Both the position numbers and the translations under genes were made by a program. From Microglena sp. YARC (taxonomy: Eukaryota; Chlorophyta; Chlorophyceae; Chlamydomonadales; Chlamydomonadaceae), in assembly GCA_022414725.1 (NCBI GenBank), contig CM039465.1, positions 37,581,390 through 37,645,389 of the forward strand: DNA of 64,000 bases, given 5' to 3'. Under the pieces are notes generated by a model, which saw only the letters and a program-made list of their open reading frames with translations, searched no databases and was not told the origin of the DNA. Positions 31,942 through 43,451 of this stretch are shown in pieces (within the stretch, counting starts at the first letter, position 1; every line of letters begins with the position of its first letter).

Positions 31942-32162
31942 GGTGGTATAATATGAGGAATACTGCTTGTGCTGGTCATGCTCGCACATCTGGGATGATC
32001 GGGTTGCAAGCACCTATGCAACCATACGCCCATTACATACTTGTCACTTGTGGCCTTGCTTGTTCCAGCCGTGCTTGCACAGCTGAGACGATCGGATAAC
32101 ATGCACGTATGCAACCATACGCCCATTACACATTTGTGGCCCTGTATGTATGCATGTATGTA

Positions 32163-32320
32163 GGTTACAGTCCAGGGATAGGCCAAATAGGCTTAAGGGA
32201 CTTGCCCAACCGTGGCAGGAAGGGCTAAGAAGAAAAAGCATTGATCAACCGAACCCCAAACAATTGTTTTACTGCAAGGGCCCTGTGTTCATGCTACATT
32301 GATCATTTAAGGTTACTATT
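32163..32320 (-). mobile_element. candidate SINE, second copy
   Basis: Same block order as the 31433 copy: ttacagtccagggataggcc, cttgcccaaccgtgg, gaaccccaaac and agggccctg. Confidence 0.45.
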
Positions 32321-32910
32321 ATAATTAAATCGTCATCTTACATGGGATGATAATTTAATTGTGCCCTGCCTGTGCCCCTGCTTGTTCCGGTCATGCTCCG
32401 ACTTCTGAGACGACCGGGTCGCATGCACCTATGCAACCATACGCCCATTACGTAGTTGTGCCCCTGCTTGTTCCGGTCATGCTCGCACAACTGAGACGAC
32501 CGGCCCGCACGTGCCTAAGCAAGCATACACCCATTACGCACGTGTGGCCCTGTAAGATGCCCATTGGAATAACATCGGGGCAAATTGTATATCTTGCACT
32601 GTTTCTGTTTTTTTATGCACCTAGCAGCTTCTGGTGGTTATATGGTGTGTACCCGTTGTGGCTAATCCTTTTGGATGATTCAACATTTTATTTAAAATTA
32701 TTCTTATTTAATGGCGAAAAGGCGGCACCAGAATGCTAGCATGCATTGCATTGTCATAGACAGGCCAGTGGTGACTCAAGGCAATCCCACACCAAAACTT
32801 CCGGGGGGCTCTAACTGTCTTACAAGTAATGATAACGCCTGGTGGGGCGTGGTATTAGGGGAACCCTTCGTACGGGGGCAGCGAACGGTCTACCACCTCG
32901 ACTGGACTAG

Positions 32911-34579
32911 CTGACGGACGGTTCTGCTGTCCCCGATCTTAACGGCGCTACACACACTGGTGCCGCGTTCAACTATAACCCCTCTTCCTTTGTTCATCAT
33001 TGCCATCCTGGTGGTACTGCCGAGATCAACACCATCCTCCGTGCAGAACTCTCCGGCATCCTCGCCGCCCTCCAGCACGCCAGCACCCATCACCCTCTGG
33101 ACCCCATCCGCATCTACACAGACTCCCTCTCCAGCCTTCACTTTACCCGCCGCAAAGTCTACCTCCCCAACGCAATCCCCTACCACAAACATCTCCCCAT
33201 CCTCATTTCCATCCGCCACCTCCTCTTTGACCGCCTTCGCTCCTCCTCCCCCATAATTTTCCACCAAGTACGCACCCACACCGGCATCCTAGGCAACGAC
33301 ATTGCTGACGTGGGTGCCCGCTTTGCCCTCAACAACCCTTCCTCTTGCACCTTTGACTTTTCTATCTCTCACCCGGGCCACCTCCACAGCCTCCCGGCCT
33401 GGCCATGCTTCCAGCCTGTACCTACACCTTCCAACCCACACCCGCCCTACCGCCTCCTTTCAGACCTCACGGACTCACTCACAGCCTTCCTCAATACCTG
33501 TAGTACACATTTGACCATGCCAACTTCCCCTTGCACCTCCGTAGCCAGTGTCTTCTCCGCTGTACCCCCATCCCCACCACACTCCCTCCCCCCACCCCCC
33601 TCAACTCCTCCAACTCCTCCAACTCCAACTCCTCCACCCCCACAGCCTCTCACTCCACCTCCCGCCCTGATCCTCCCCGAACCCTCCTCTCATATGTGGC
33701 GCTCCTGCACTACCCTCAGATCCGCACAATCCTCAAATTACGTTTCAACATGTTTTGGACGGCCTCTGTCCCTCACACACGCATACCCCCCCAACCCTAT
33801 ACTCTATGCAACCCCCCCATCCTCGGTGAATCTTGCCATTTCTGCCACTCCCATGACACCTCGGCCCACCTTCTTGCCTCATGCTCCCTCCCTACGTTCG
33901 CTGCCCTCTACATCGCCCGACACAACGCAGCTGTCCTTCAACTTTATGACGCCATCTGTGGTGGCTCACTAGGCCGCTCCACCTTCTATGCTGACGCATC
34001 CTCGAGAAACACCCTCCCACTCGGTATCTCAAACACACGCCTACCCCCTTCAAGGCTTGGCTCCTCCCACACCTCCCACCCTCTTGTACATGCCTCCACC
34101 CTTGCTCTTGTACCCCTGTCGCCAAATTGCGCCCCGACATCCTCTTCCTTTCCGGTCTCTCGCCTTTTGACGCCCCCTCCCAGGACGCCACCCTCACCCA
34201 GACCGAACTTTCCTCCCTCCAAGCCGCCCACACTGTCTATCTTTGTGAACTCACGTACACTTGGGACTCCCGCTTTCATTCCACCCTTGCCATTAAACGC
34301 GCTCAGCATTCCACTCTCCAGTCGGCTCTTCTCGCCGCTGGTTGGCGGGTCATCTCCCCTGACCCTATCATCCTCGGCTCCTTTGGTACCCTCTTCGCCT
34401 CCCTTCTCCCCATTTTATCTTCTCTCGGTATCCATCCTACTGACACAACCCGCCGCCTCAACTCCCTCCATCTGCATGCCGTCCGATACGCACATACCAT
34501 CGTGTGTACCCGACGTCGCGTGGAATCTGCTATACACTCGTCCCACACTCCTTCCTCCGCCACCGGCAATCGTGGCTAG
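32911..34579 (+). mobile_element. decayed LINE-type (non-LTR) retrotransposon 3' fragment: RNase H and C-terminal zinc knuckle
   Basis: Frame 1 (about 32911-33510) carries an RNase H domain: TDGSAV (Asp 32917), RAELSGILAALQ (Glu 33046), IYTDSLSSL (Asp 33121) and RTHTGILGNDIADVGAR (Asp 33298). The frame then shifts near 33510 to one with CHFCHSHDTSAHLLASC (33834 onward, CX2CX7HX4C) and YIARHNAAVLQLY, typical of the C-terminal region of algal/fungal LINE polyproteins. It shifts again near 34125 to LCELTYTWDSRFHSTLAI..AGWRVISPDPIILGSFG. The reverse transcriptase is absent, since a TAG precedes TDGS at 32908. It is therefore 5'-truncated and frameshifted at least twice, not functional. Confidence 0.8.
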
Positions 34580-35540
34580 CTACCCCCCGGTTTGATGGTG
34601 TTGTCCGAGGACCCCCTTTGGACAGCTTCCTTAATCACGCCGAATTGGCGCACTGCTTTTCTTTCTTTTCTCCCCGCATCATCGTTACAAGGTAACTCGG
34701 TCTCCTGCCTCGTCTCCCAGCCCCGCCCAGCCCTCAGTTTCTACCAGCCAGGTGAGGGGCTTACCCCCCGGGCTTAGCCTGGCTTACCAGTTTCTACCAT
34801 CAACACCCACGCGCTCATGCGTATCTGATTCGGCCCGGCTCCATGGTTGGCAACAATAGTACGGCTGACTGAAACCACTGCGACTTTCTGTCTAGGCGTC
34901 AAATCTTCAAGTGTCTGCTTAGCGTTCGCATACCTTCTGCGCTAAATGCTTAAGGTATTCCCTGCGAAACTAGCGACCACCAGACAGACTGGGTCTTCTC
35001 GACAGTCCAATCCAAGGTAAATGCCTTTGCCGCGACGGCTTTCTATAGTGTGGCAATCTACATCTTCCGATTGCTGCATGGCTGTGGGGAGGAGCGAGGA
35101 GCGGTTTGTTTGCACGAATCTGAAATCTTTGACAAACCAATTCGAGCACCAAATAAGCCTGACAACCCTGAACTAGTTGTCATGGAGCTGTTCCACCACA
35201 GAAGATTCCCTCTGCTGCTACCCTCAACTACCGAATACAATCTCACTCCTCAACATGCCCTCCCGACCTGTACCACCATGCACTGATACCCTCACCCATA
35301 CAATCATGCTCCTTAAAAACCCGTATCATGCCAGCGACCAGCATGGGTCAGCCCTGAGACGGCTGGCTTCGATTACGATTCTGATTGGTTTACTGTTCTT
35401 GGATATTTGATGATCATTTTTACCTGACAGATAGATGTGTGGGATGACTTATTGTTTTGTAGGATTCTTATGGGACCCCCTTGACTCAGTCAAGGTGCTG
35501 GCGCATTTGGAGTCCAGCAGGTCACCAGGATAATGCAACC
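34580..35540. other. region downstream of the LINE fragment
   Basis: Probably includes the element's 3' end (to about 34800); nothing else recognised. Short frames at 35050-35290 on both strands lack support. Confidence 0.4.
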
Positions 35541-35544
35541 ATCC

Positions 35545-35626
35545 TCCTCCTCCTCCTCTTCCTCCTCCTCCTCCTCCTCCTCCTCCTCCTCCTCGTCATC
35601 ATCATCATCATCATCATCATCATCAA

Positions 35627-35658
<32 letters not shown>

Positions 35659-35895
35659 ACAACACCTCCGCCGCCGCCACCAATACCACCTTGAACACCA
35701 CCATGTACACCACCACGTACACCGCCATGAACACCGCCATGAACACCACCACGTACACCACCATGAACGCCACCATGTACACCACTATTGACGCCACCAT
35801 GAAAACCACCATGAGCACCACTATTGACATCACCATGAACACCACCCTGCGCTGAACACCACCATGAACACCTCCACGAACACCACCACGCACCC
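35545..35895 (+). repeat. (TCC)n, (ATC)n and ACCACCATGAACACC minisatellite
   Basis: cctcct run 35546-35593, catcat run 35596-35660, then about a dozen 12-15-bp accaccatgaacacc-type units to about 35890. Threonine-, glycine- or aspartate-rich frames are artefacts. Confidence 0.9.
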
Positions 35896-36165
35896 ATGCA
35901 CTCAACCACAATCATACCCCATGCATGCATTTACACCGTCAGCTCCCACCCCAATATCAGGATAAATACACACTACCAGTCTGCCACCCCCCATATCAGT
36001 ATAACTACACACTGCCAGTCTGAACGTCTCCAGAACACCACCAACCAGCATACACTAAGTCTCCCATCTCTGCCCTTCCAGGCAACCATCTTATTACTGC
36101 CGAGGATGCCTCCGACCATCCATCCATTATTGCTGAGCAGGGCCGGCTGCCAGCTAGCAGCGTGA

Positions 36166-36969
36166 TTGCCGAGAAGGCACCTCTCCCTAAATATCTTCAT
36201 AATGAGGAGGGTTACGAGCCCTAATGCCCATGGCAGTGATGCTGAGAGACATGAACGCATGACCGAGCACCGTGCTACCTCCCTGGCACATGGGGGCGAC
36301 ACTGCTGGAGGACGGGAGAGCAATCCTGGAGCCCCTGACCTTACTTCCCCTCCCGCCCTCCCCCTTGAGCTTTTGGGCATGTTGCAAGTGGTGGTTAATG
36401 GATTCCGTGCAGAGCACGAGACTAGGTTGCAGCGATTTATGATTATTAAGCACTTAGCTTGCACCACCAATCTCCTGAACGTACGCTGTGTGATTGCTGG
36501 AATCAGGTCGATAAAGATTTGTTGCGAAAGCAAGTATCAACTTTTCTTCCTCCACTTATTTCTTCTCTTCCTACCAGTCGTCCTCTGTCGGGCACTCTGC
36601 CGTGTAGACAGGGCTCGTCACCTGGTCTGGGCGATGCTTTGGATGATAAACTCAAGAGCAGCAGCATTTTCTCTGCCCATGTTTGGGCTCGGCAATGTGC
36701 ACAGCACAGATAGGTTCCCGTACTTAATACCAATTGAAGCTCTTTTCTCTCCCGCTTTTGAACACGTGTCAGTACGAGCATCTGGGACTGTTCACCATGC
36801 ATTTTGGCTGGTGCTGTTCTTGAGGAACGACTATGTCGACCCAGAATTGCAGTACAGTAATAAGCTCCTTCTGGCGGGATACGCCCTTGCTTTGATTATT
36901 CGGGTGAGCTTCGATATTCGAGATCGTCGTGCGTATATCAGAGATGTTGCTGCCACGCACACCAGTTGA
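36166..36969 (+). CDS. hypothetical membrane protein or exon(s)
   Basis: Open frame of 267 codons following a TGA at 36163; the first ATG is at 36202. The first 100 residues are polar (SPNAHGSDAERHERMTEH), followed by hydrophobic segments (LFFLHLFLLFLPVVLCRALC; SNKLLLAGYALALIIRVSF) around a Phe/Pro-rich loop. Splice-like sites inside (CAG|GTCGAT near 36507, CCTACCAG near 36576, CGG|GTGAGC near 36904) suggest it could be two exons of a larger gene. No family recognised. Confidence 0.35.
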   Translation: MPRRHLSLNIFIMRRVTSPNAHGSDAERHERMTEHRATSLAHGGDTAGGRESNPGAPDLTSPPALPLELLGMLQVVVNGFRAEHETRLQRFMIIKHLACTTNLLNVRCVIAGIRSIKICCESKYQLFFLHLFLLFLPVVLCRALCRVDRARHLVWAMLWMINSRAAAFSLPMFGLGNVHSTDRFPYLIPIEALFSPAFEHVSVRASGTVHHAFWLVLFLRNDYVDPELQYSNKLLLAGYALALIIRVSFDIRDRRAYIRDVAATHTS

Positions 36970-37530
36970 TGCTGGCAGAAGTGTTCCGTGTCCCTGTTGT
37001 TGGCCATATACAGCCAGCGTTAGAAGAGCCCGAGAAGAGCCTTAGAAGAGCATTCACAACAACCAACTTACTTTTTGAACTGAAACGACTGGACAGTGGT
37101 AGACTCACAAATCCTGATGCTGGCAGAAGTGTTCTACGTCCCTCTTTCTGGCGATATCAAGTATTAGAAGGGCATTGGAAGAGCATTCACAACAACCAAC
37201 TTATGTATGTAACTGACACGACCGGGCAGCGGTAGACTCGCAAATACTGATACTGGTAGAAGTGATCTGTGTCCCTCTTTCTGGTGATATAAAGTATTAG
37301 AAGAGTATTAGAAGAGCATTGGAATAGCATTCACAACAACCAACTTATTTTTTTGACTGATACGACCGGACAGCGGTAGACTAACAAATACTGATGCTGT
37401 CAGAAGTGTTCTGTGTCCCTCTTTCTGGCGATATACAGTATTAGAAGAGCATTCACAACTGCCAACTCACTTTTTTAACTGGCACAACTGGACAGCGGTA
37501 GACTCGCAAATCCTGTCACTCCACCTGTGG
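36962..37530 (+). repeat. tandem repeat, about 140-bp unit, four copies
   Basis: Units with gatgctggcagaagtgttc, tgtccctctttctggcgatat, attagaagagcat and tcacaacaaccaactta, then ggacagcggtagactc. A related single unit occurs at about 39015-39060. Confidence 0.8.
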
Positions 37531-37589
37531 GACGACCGTACATTCTGTAGACACACATATCAGCTGACTAGAAGCAAAATATAAAATAG

Positions 37590-38465
37590 TTGCTTCTAGT
37601 CCAACCCCTCCTCCAAAGTCTTGGAAAGTAAAGCTAAAAGTGAACAAAGCTATAACTCAGCTACACTGCCCACACCTGTAGCATGTTCCCTCTGGCTACG
37701 TGTAGCAGCTTCTAGGCAACTGCCCTTTGACAGTATTGGAAGCTGATTGCGAGCAAAGCTATAACTCAGCTACACTGACCACACCTGTAGCATGTAATTT
37801 CTGGCTACATGTAGCAGCTTCTAGGCAGCTTCCCGTCGTGAGTCTTGGAAGCTGACAGTGAGCAAAGCTATAACTCAGCTACACTGCCAACATCCGTAGT
37901 CTGTTCCGTCTCGCTACATGGAGCAGCTTCTAGAAAGCTTTTCTTAGTCGGTCTAGGATGCTAAAAGTGAGCATATCTATAACTAAGGTACACTGCTTAC
38001 ACCTGTAGCATGTTCCCGTGGCTACGTGTAGCAGCTTCTAGGCAGCTTCTCTCTGTGAGTGCTGGAAGCTGAAAGTCACCAAAGCTATAACTCAGCTGCA
38101 CTGCCAACATCCGTAGCATGTAACTTCTGGCTACATGTAGCAGCTTCTAGGCAGCTTCATGTCGTGAGTGTTGGAAGATAAAAGTCACCAAAATTATAAC
38201 TTAGCTACACTGCCAACATCTGTAGCATGTTCCATCTCGCTACATGGAGCAGCTTCTAGGCAGCTTTCCTTCATGAGACTTGGAAGCTGAAAGTGATCAA
38301 AGCTATAACTCAGCTACACTTCCCACACCCGTAGCATGTTCCCTCTTGCTATGAGTAGCAGCGTCTAGGCAGCTTCTCTTTGTCATTCTTGGAAGCTGAA
38401 AGTGAGCAAATCTATAACCAAGGTGCACTGCCCACACTTGTAGCATGTTCCTTCTACCAGGATAC
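37590..38465 (+). repeat. 108-bp minisatellite containing AGCAGCTTCTAGGCAGCTT, seven to eight copies
   Basis: Units carry agcaaagctataactcagctacactgcc, ctgtagcatgttcc and tagcagcttctaggcagctt; the motif lies near 37706, 37818, 37922, 38029, 38136, 38248 and 38356. It appears to be a tandem amplification of one half of the dispersed foldback element. Confidence 0.85.
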
Positions 38466-38692
38466 ATCACAAATGTCATAGCTTTTCGCTGTAGCCCCCT
38501 CTGGACCCCCCAGGGGCTGAAGCCTTAAGTTCCCCCCGTGTCTATCTCCGTCTCTCAGTCTGTCCAGGCGTTTGAACGATCCCGGGCACCTCCGCACCCA
38601 AACATTTGGCTCATACTTGAAGTGCGCATGACTAGAGTTATCAGCATCGCAGCGGTCGATATCCTTCGCAAAAGTTGTTCAAAGTTTTGCGA

Positions 38693-38763
38693 CGATTGGC
38701 TCAATGGTTGAGTTCGTTGAAAGCAGATAGAAGGTGCGGGGTGCGAATCCATACAGGTGCGCC
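38693..38763 (+). other. tRNA-like sequence (possible SINE head)
   Basis: A box-A-like tggctcaatggttgag is followed about 30 bases later by a box-B-like ggggtgcgaatcc. The arms do not close as a proper cloverleaf by eye, so a tRNA-derived SINE or decayed tRNA is more likely than a functional tRNA. Confidence 0.35.
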
Positions 38764-38859
38764 TTAGTGTTCGCGGTCGCTGTCAACCGCCATGGTAGCA
38801 CTGCCCAGGTAAAGTAGCAGCCCGTTCTCTACTGCCGTAAGACGGGGCTCCCTTAATCC

Positions 38860-39012
38860 GTCGCAGACACAGTCGTAGGACGCAACATGGGGAGGTTCCG
38901 TTGACCAGAAGGAGGGTTCCGTTGCGTCGCAGAACGTAGGCTATACAATTGGTTGTGTCTCAGGCAGCAGAGCTGGGGGTCCTCTTGGAGTACCCTGGCA
39001 GCAGTCAGGCAC
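38860..39012 (-). repeat. dispersed repeat, inverted partner of 11.87-12.05 kb
   Basis: Reverse-complement match to 11865-12050 including agcagagctgggggtcctc and ggacgcaacatggggag. Confidence 0.65.
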
Positions 39013-39065
39013 ACCACTTGATGTTGGCAGAAGTGTCCAGTGTTCCTGTTTCTGGCGATATTTAG

Positions 39066-39265
39066 CATAGCTTTTATTTTCGGCTACGAGCAGCAGCTTC
39101 TAGGCAGCTCCCCTGGCTTGCTATGTAACCAAACCTCAAGCAACATAGTGCATATGGAAGCTGATAGAATCAGCTTTGCAATTCTGTTGAAATCTTGGGG
39201 CTTAGCCCAGTGTCTGGCTCAGGGAGCTGCCTAGAAGCTGCTGCTCTTAGCGTAAAATATACTTC
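39066..39265. mobile_element. foldback element, TTCTAGGCAGCT family
   Basis: Clear inverted ends: gagcagcagcttctaggcag and ctgcctagaagctgctgctc. Central agctgatagaatcagctt is itself palindromic. Confidence 0.7.
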
Positions 39266-39484
39266 AAAAGTCATAAGTCTTTGGATTCTTCTAAAAACTC
39301 AATTAGGCTAGTAACATTCTTAAACCACACAGGTTCAATTCAATATGATTGCTTGTGTGATGATTTGTTTTATGCATGGCCCATCGTATTGTAAGAAGCC
39401 TTGGCACCAGTTTGTGATTTTTTCCATTGGGCTAGTCAAGTATCATGGGTGTTTGGGGCATGCCACAAGTCCCCTCTAGAACAC

Positions 39485-40140
39485 AATTTACCCCCTCCCC
39501 AAATCCCATGTTGCATGCATGTATCTAGAAATCCCATGTTGCATGTATGTATGTATGTATGTAGAAGTCCAGGCTACATTACATGTTTGTAGAAATCTCA
39601 TGTTGCATGTATGTTGAAATGTCGCATGTATCTAGAAATCCCATGATGCATGCATGTATCTAGAAATCCCATGTTGCATGTTGCATGTATGTATGTAGAA
39701 GTCCAGGCTACATAACATGTATGTAGAAATCCCATGTTGCATGTATGTAGAAATGTTGCATGTATCTAGAAATTCCATGTTGCATGCATGTATCTAGAAA
39801 TCCCATGTTGCATGTATGTATGTAGAAGTCCAGGCTACATAACATGTATGTAGAAGTCCAGGCCACATGACATGTATGTAGAAATCCCATGTTGCATGTA
39901 TGTATGTAGAAGTCCAGGCTGCATAACATGTTTGTAGAAATCCCATGTTGCATGTATCTAGAAATTCCATGTTGCATGCATGTATCTAGAAGTTCCATGT
40001 TGAATGCATCTAGAAATCCCAAGTTGCATGTATGTATGTAGAAGTCCAGGCTACATAACATGTATGTAGAAATCTCATGTTGCATGTATTTAGAAATGTT
40101 GCATGTTGCATGCATGTATCTAGAAGTCAAGGCTACATAA
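39485..40140 (+). repeat. minisatellite of catgttgcatgtatgtagaa units
   Basis: Around twenty irregular units alternating aaatcccatgttgcatg, tatgtatgtagaag and tccaggctacataacatg. The Cys/His-rich - strand frame is an artefact. Confidence 0.9.
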
Positions 40141-40179
40141 CATGGTGTGATAATATGATGTTGGCGTGTGATGTGGGCA

Positions 40180-41730
40180 CACATGCTCACTTGGATACCT
40201 CTAGTCTCTATTTCCTAGCACCCTACATGAGCACTTGGCACCTTGCATGGAACCCCACCCCCAAGAGACAGTTCAGATTTGAATGGGTGTCTCATGTGTA
40301 TGCAACATGAGTCTAGTATACAAACCGTGTGGGAAACACTTGAATCCCACCATGCTATGGCATGCTCGTGGGGACTTGAAGTATACCCATGGTTATAAAT
40401 ACATTAATAGATCGCCTTCTTACGGTTTGAGGTTGAGGGGGCCAGCCAGTTTGCTTGCACTGGGGCCAACCAGGGCAATTCAAACAATAATGACCCATCT
40501 CCCAAATGTGTAGAGCTCGTAGAGAAGATCAAGGATCTGGTCTTATTTTTCAATTTGGCCTGGTAGAAAAAAATTATGGGCCTCCTCAGTATGTGTTTTG
40601 TGGGGGGAGGGGGAGTGGTTGGGAGGTGGGAGTTTGTGTGTGGGGGGGGTGAGTGTCGAGAAAAATGTAATTTTAACAAAATTAGGTACCTTTCAGGAAC
40701 TTGATTTAGCCCTCAGAACGACATGGGAGTGGAACTGAGGTGCTCGTCTACTAAAAAAGTCCATGGATGGTATGTGAAAGAGATCCACCTCATATTCTGT
40801 TCATAGGGGGGGTAGTATTATATCATGGGGTATTGTTTTTTGCACCCTCCCAATTCGGGTGTGAAGAGAAATGGTCTTGAAAGGAATAGGTTACATTACA
40901 TTACATTACATGTTAAAGTCTACTTGGTATACTTAAGGTATACTTAAGTACTTAACTTTTGTGATTGATTTTTGATTGTTTTGAAAGAAGAAGAAAACAC
41001 ATGTTCATATTTAGATTTTCCTGGTGGATTTATTTTTACTGCCGATGGCGGCGAGCAGCCAAATTGATGGCTGAAGCTTTGTAACAAAATTCAAGTATTT
41101 AAGCCAGGTTTAAACTCGATTTAAACTGTCTTCACTCCTGCGATTTCATACTGAAGTCAGCAGTTTGGTATAGTAGTGTATCTACTTCCCATGCGCCCAT
41201 GCCTGCAGACGGTGTTTATGTGTGTACGTCCTAACCCTGCAGACGATGAGCGGCCTCAAGGCTGATAGGGCGCGTGTGTGTAAAAATTTTGAAAAATGAA
41301 AATTTGAACATCCAAGTACACAATGACCTCTAAGCAAGGACGTGCCCAGTGGGTATTAAGGGAGCCGCCTCGTAAGTATGTGATGGACGGGCTTACATCA
41401 CACCTAGAATCCAGTTACCGTGCCGGTCAACAACCCTCTGGGTGGGCTCAGATGACCTCGTTGGGGTTCGAACTAGAAACCTGATAGGACCCCGCACGGT
41501 ATAGCCATCCCGTTCCGAACGGGGATGCGTGTATATATGTCTCGTGCTGGGTTGGTTTGGTGAGGTGACCGTGATGCAGGGGTATTTCCCCCTGTGACAG
41601 TGGGGACTGGGGAGAATCGAACTCCATATCTCCAAATTTCGAACCACTGAATACACAGTATGATGGTGATATGTAACCGACCCATGCCAATCCACCCTCA
41701 GACTGTGAGCAATCAGAAAGCTGATAGACA
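40180..41730. other. gene-free stretch
   Basis: Nothing coding recognised. Holds a dispersed repeat in - orientation at about 41030-41110 (actgccgatggcggcgagcagc), a ttacatt triple near 40885, and tRNA-box-like strings near 41460 (ggggttcgaactagaaacc) and 41610-41640 (- strand ggagttcgattctcccc). The latter are probably tRNA-related repeats. Confidence 0.45.
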
Positions 41731-42136
41731 ATGTTTTACAGTCTAGCCGGTTAGCAAAAAGGCTGAATAGACTTGGCCAAACCTCAATAATGAGAAGGGC
41801 AGTACACAGAATGAGCACTGGTGAACTGAACCCCAAAAAATCGTAAACGACGAGGGGCCGGAGTTGGAGCTATGCAGGTGATATACCAAGTAATCAAACC
41901 AAACCAAACCTTGTATCTGGACAAAGGAAGATGGAAAGCCGGCACAGCGGACGGAACTAACACCCAACCAAACTCCACCCACAGGCTGTGAGCAACCTGA
42001 CAGATGATTTGACATGTAATCAAACCCAGACATGTCAAGGTTACTACCCGACTGTCACTTGGACAGTTCCACACTAACAGCCCATGTGATCAACACCTCC
42101 AATATACCTTAAACAACAGAACATCCTAAAGGATTT

Positions 42137-42330
42137 GATTTTCTTTATGGCTACGAGCTGCAGCTTCTAGGCAGCTCCCAGAGCCAGTTACTGGGCTAAG
42201 CCCCAAGATTTGAACAGTACTGGAAAGCTGATTCTGTCAGCTTCCAGATGCATCACTCTGCTTCAGGCTTGGCTGGGTAGCAAGCCAAAGGAGCTACCTA
42301 GAAGCTGCTGCTTGCTGTCTAGAATAGAGG
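42137..42330. mobile_element. foldback element, TTCTAGGCAGCT family
   Basis: Ends gctgcagcttctaggcagct and agctacctagaagctgct. The centre shares ctgggctaagccccaagatt and agctgattctgtcagcttcc with the 31.8 and 39.1 kb copies. Confidence 0.7.
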
Positions 42331-42404
42331 CCGTGGTTTGTACTACCCATGTAAACCCGGCGCACAGACAATGAGAGGCCTGACAGCTAAAAGACACTGC
42401 TTCT

Positions 42405-42527
42405 TTTGGGGCTATGCATGGCAGCTCCCTACCAGCTCCATCAGCCGCACTGGGTCAAGCCCAATGCTTCTAGCTGCATTGGAATGCTCGCCATGGCAGC
42501 TTTCAGGCGCACTAACTAGCTTCAGGT

Positions 42528-42565
<38 letters not shown>

Positions 42566-42945
42566 TGCTACAAGAAGCCCCCTAAAGAAACAGAACTGAT
42601 AGACCATATAATCAAACTAAACCAAACTTTGCATGTCTGGTCAAAGGAACAAGGCATGCAAGCAAGGTGGACTGAACCTACCCGCCTCCCTAAATGCTTT
42701 GATGACTGTTTGAAGGAAGAGGGTGTGGTGACCCTTGACCCTAACTGCCAGGCCAATCACTGTTTCCCTTTTGGGCTACTCGTAGCAGCTTCTAGGCAGC
42801 TCCCTTCCTGCATCCTTGAGCCAAACAGAAAGCTAGGGAGAGCATCTGGAAGCTGACACGACAGGCATTCTAATAAAGCTGAAAGTTATGGGATTGACCC
42901 AGTGGCTAGCTAATGGAACTGGCAGGAAGCTTCCAAGAGTGCGCC
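42405..42945. repeat. further foldback-family copies split by a 35-nt poly-G tract
   Basis: A partial copy lies at about 42410-42525 and another at 42765-42945 (cgtagcagcttctaggcagct ... ggcaggaagcttcc). Between them is an uninterrupted G run at 42530-42564, the longest homopolymer in the window. Confidence 0.65.
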
Positions 42946-43229
42946 CCCAAAGAAATATAGAGGGCAAGCCGTACCATTTTACATTTCACTCAGCAGGACT
43001 GCACGCCTATGTAATTTATCGTCCTTTGCTTGAGGCATGTATCTAGATGCTCTGTGTACCCCAAAACACTTGTGTATGCCACTTGTGTATGTGCACCCCA
43101 GAACACTTGTGTATGTATATGGGTGTGAGCCATGACCAGCGAGACCCATAGATGGGTGTATGCATGACCAGGCCCATGACCAGTGAGACCCTGAATGGGG
43201 TGTATGCCTCTTGCGTATATTCCCACAAC

Positions 43230-43451
43230 CTATTCGATAGGAATGATCAAGCTGTCGGTCACTTCGGTCAAAAAGGCGATTGCCTCCCTGATTGTTGGCT
43301 TGCTAACCATCAGGCTACATACCCATGTGGGCAAGCCATCCTGAACACACAAGCACTTTTGGCCAGGCTCAACCAGGGTAGATGCATCGAGCACGTCAGG
43401 GTGGGCCTTCCACTCGTCCAGGAAGTTGACATGCTTCATGATGCCCGTTTT
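43230..43451 (-). CDS. ATP-grasp gene, exon 9 (terminal)
   Basis: Acceptor TTCCCTGCAG, phase 0, stop TAG at 43230-43232. It encodes [33 protein letters not shown] and SLIIPIE, resembling the small C-terminal beta domain of the family. The intron before it holds tgtatgta microsatellites and a partial SINE-like copy. Confidence 0.8.
   Translation of the reverse strand, partial: KTGIMKHVNFLDEWKAHPDVLDASTLVEPGQKCLCVQDGLPTWVCSLMVSKPTIREAIAFLTEVTDSLIIPIE

Larger units (their letters stand above)
30547..32900. other. gene-free repeat-rich stretch
   Basis: Holds a dispersed repeat copy (30585-30780), a gcgcaca cluster at 30880-30960 and two and a half units of an approximately 125-bp tandem repeat around ggcttattgccacatttgg (31110-31375). 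It also holds two SINE-like copies (31433-31580 and 32163-32320), a foldback element (31755-31941) and repeated ctgagacgaycgg..gcaaccatacgcccatta units (31970-32550). No gene recognised. Confidence 0.6.

Noticed and set aside
33447..34309. Gly/Glu/Arg-rich - strand frames
   Set aside because: Antisense of the LINE fragment, whose RNase H and zinc-knuckle motifs fix the + strand as coding.
41455..41645. Possible tRNA genes (ggggttcgaactagaaacc; - strand ggagttcgattctcccc)
   Set aside because: B-box-like strings only; no acceptor stem or anticodon arm could be placed.
42338..42856. 172-codon + strand frame with a poly-Gly run
   Set aside because: Runs through two foldback-element copies and a 35-nt poly-G tract; no domain.
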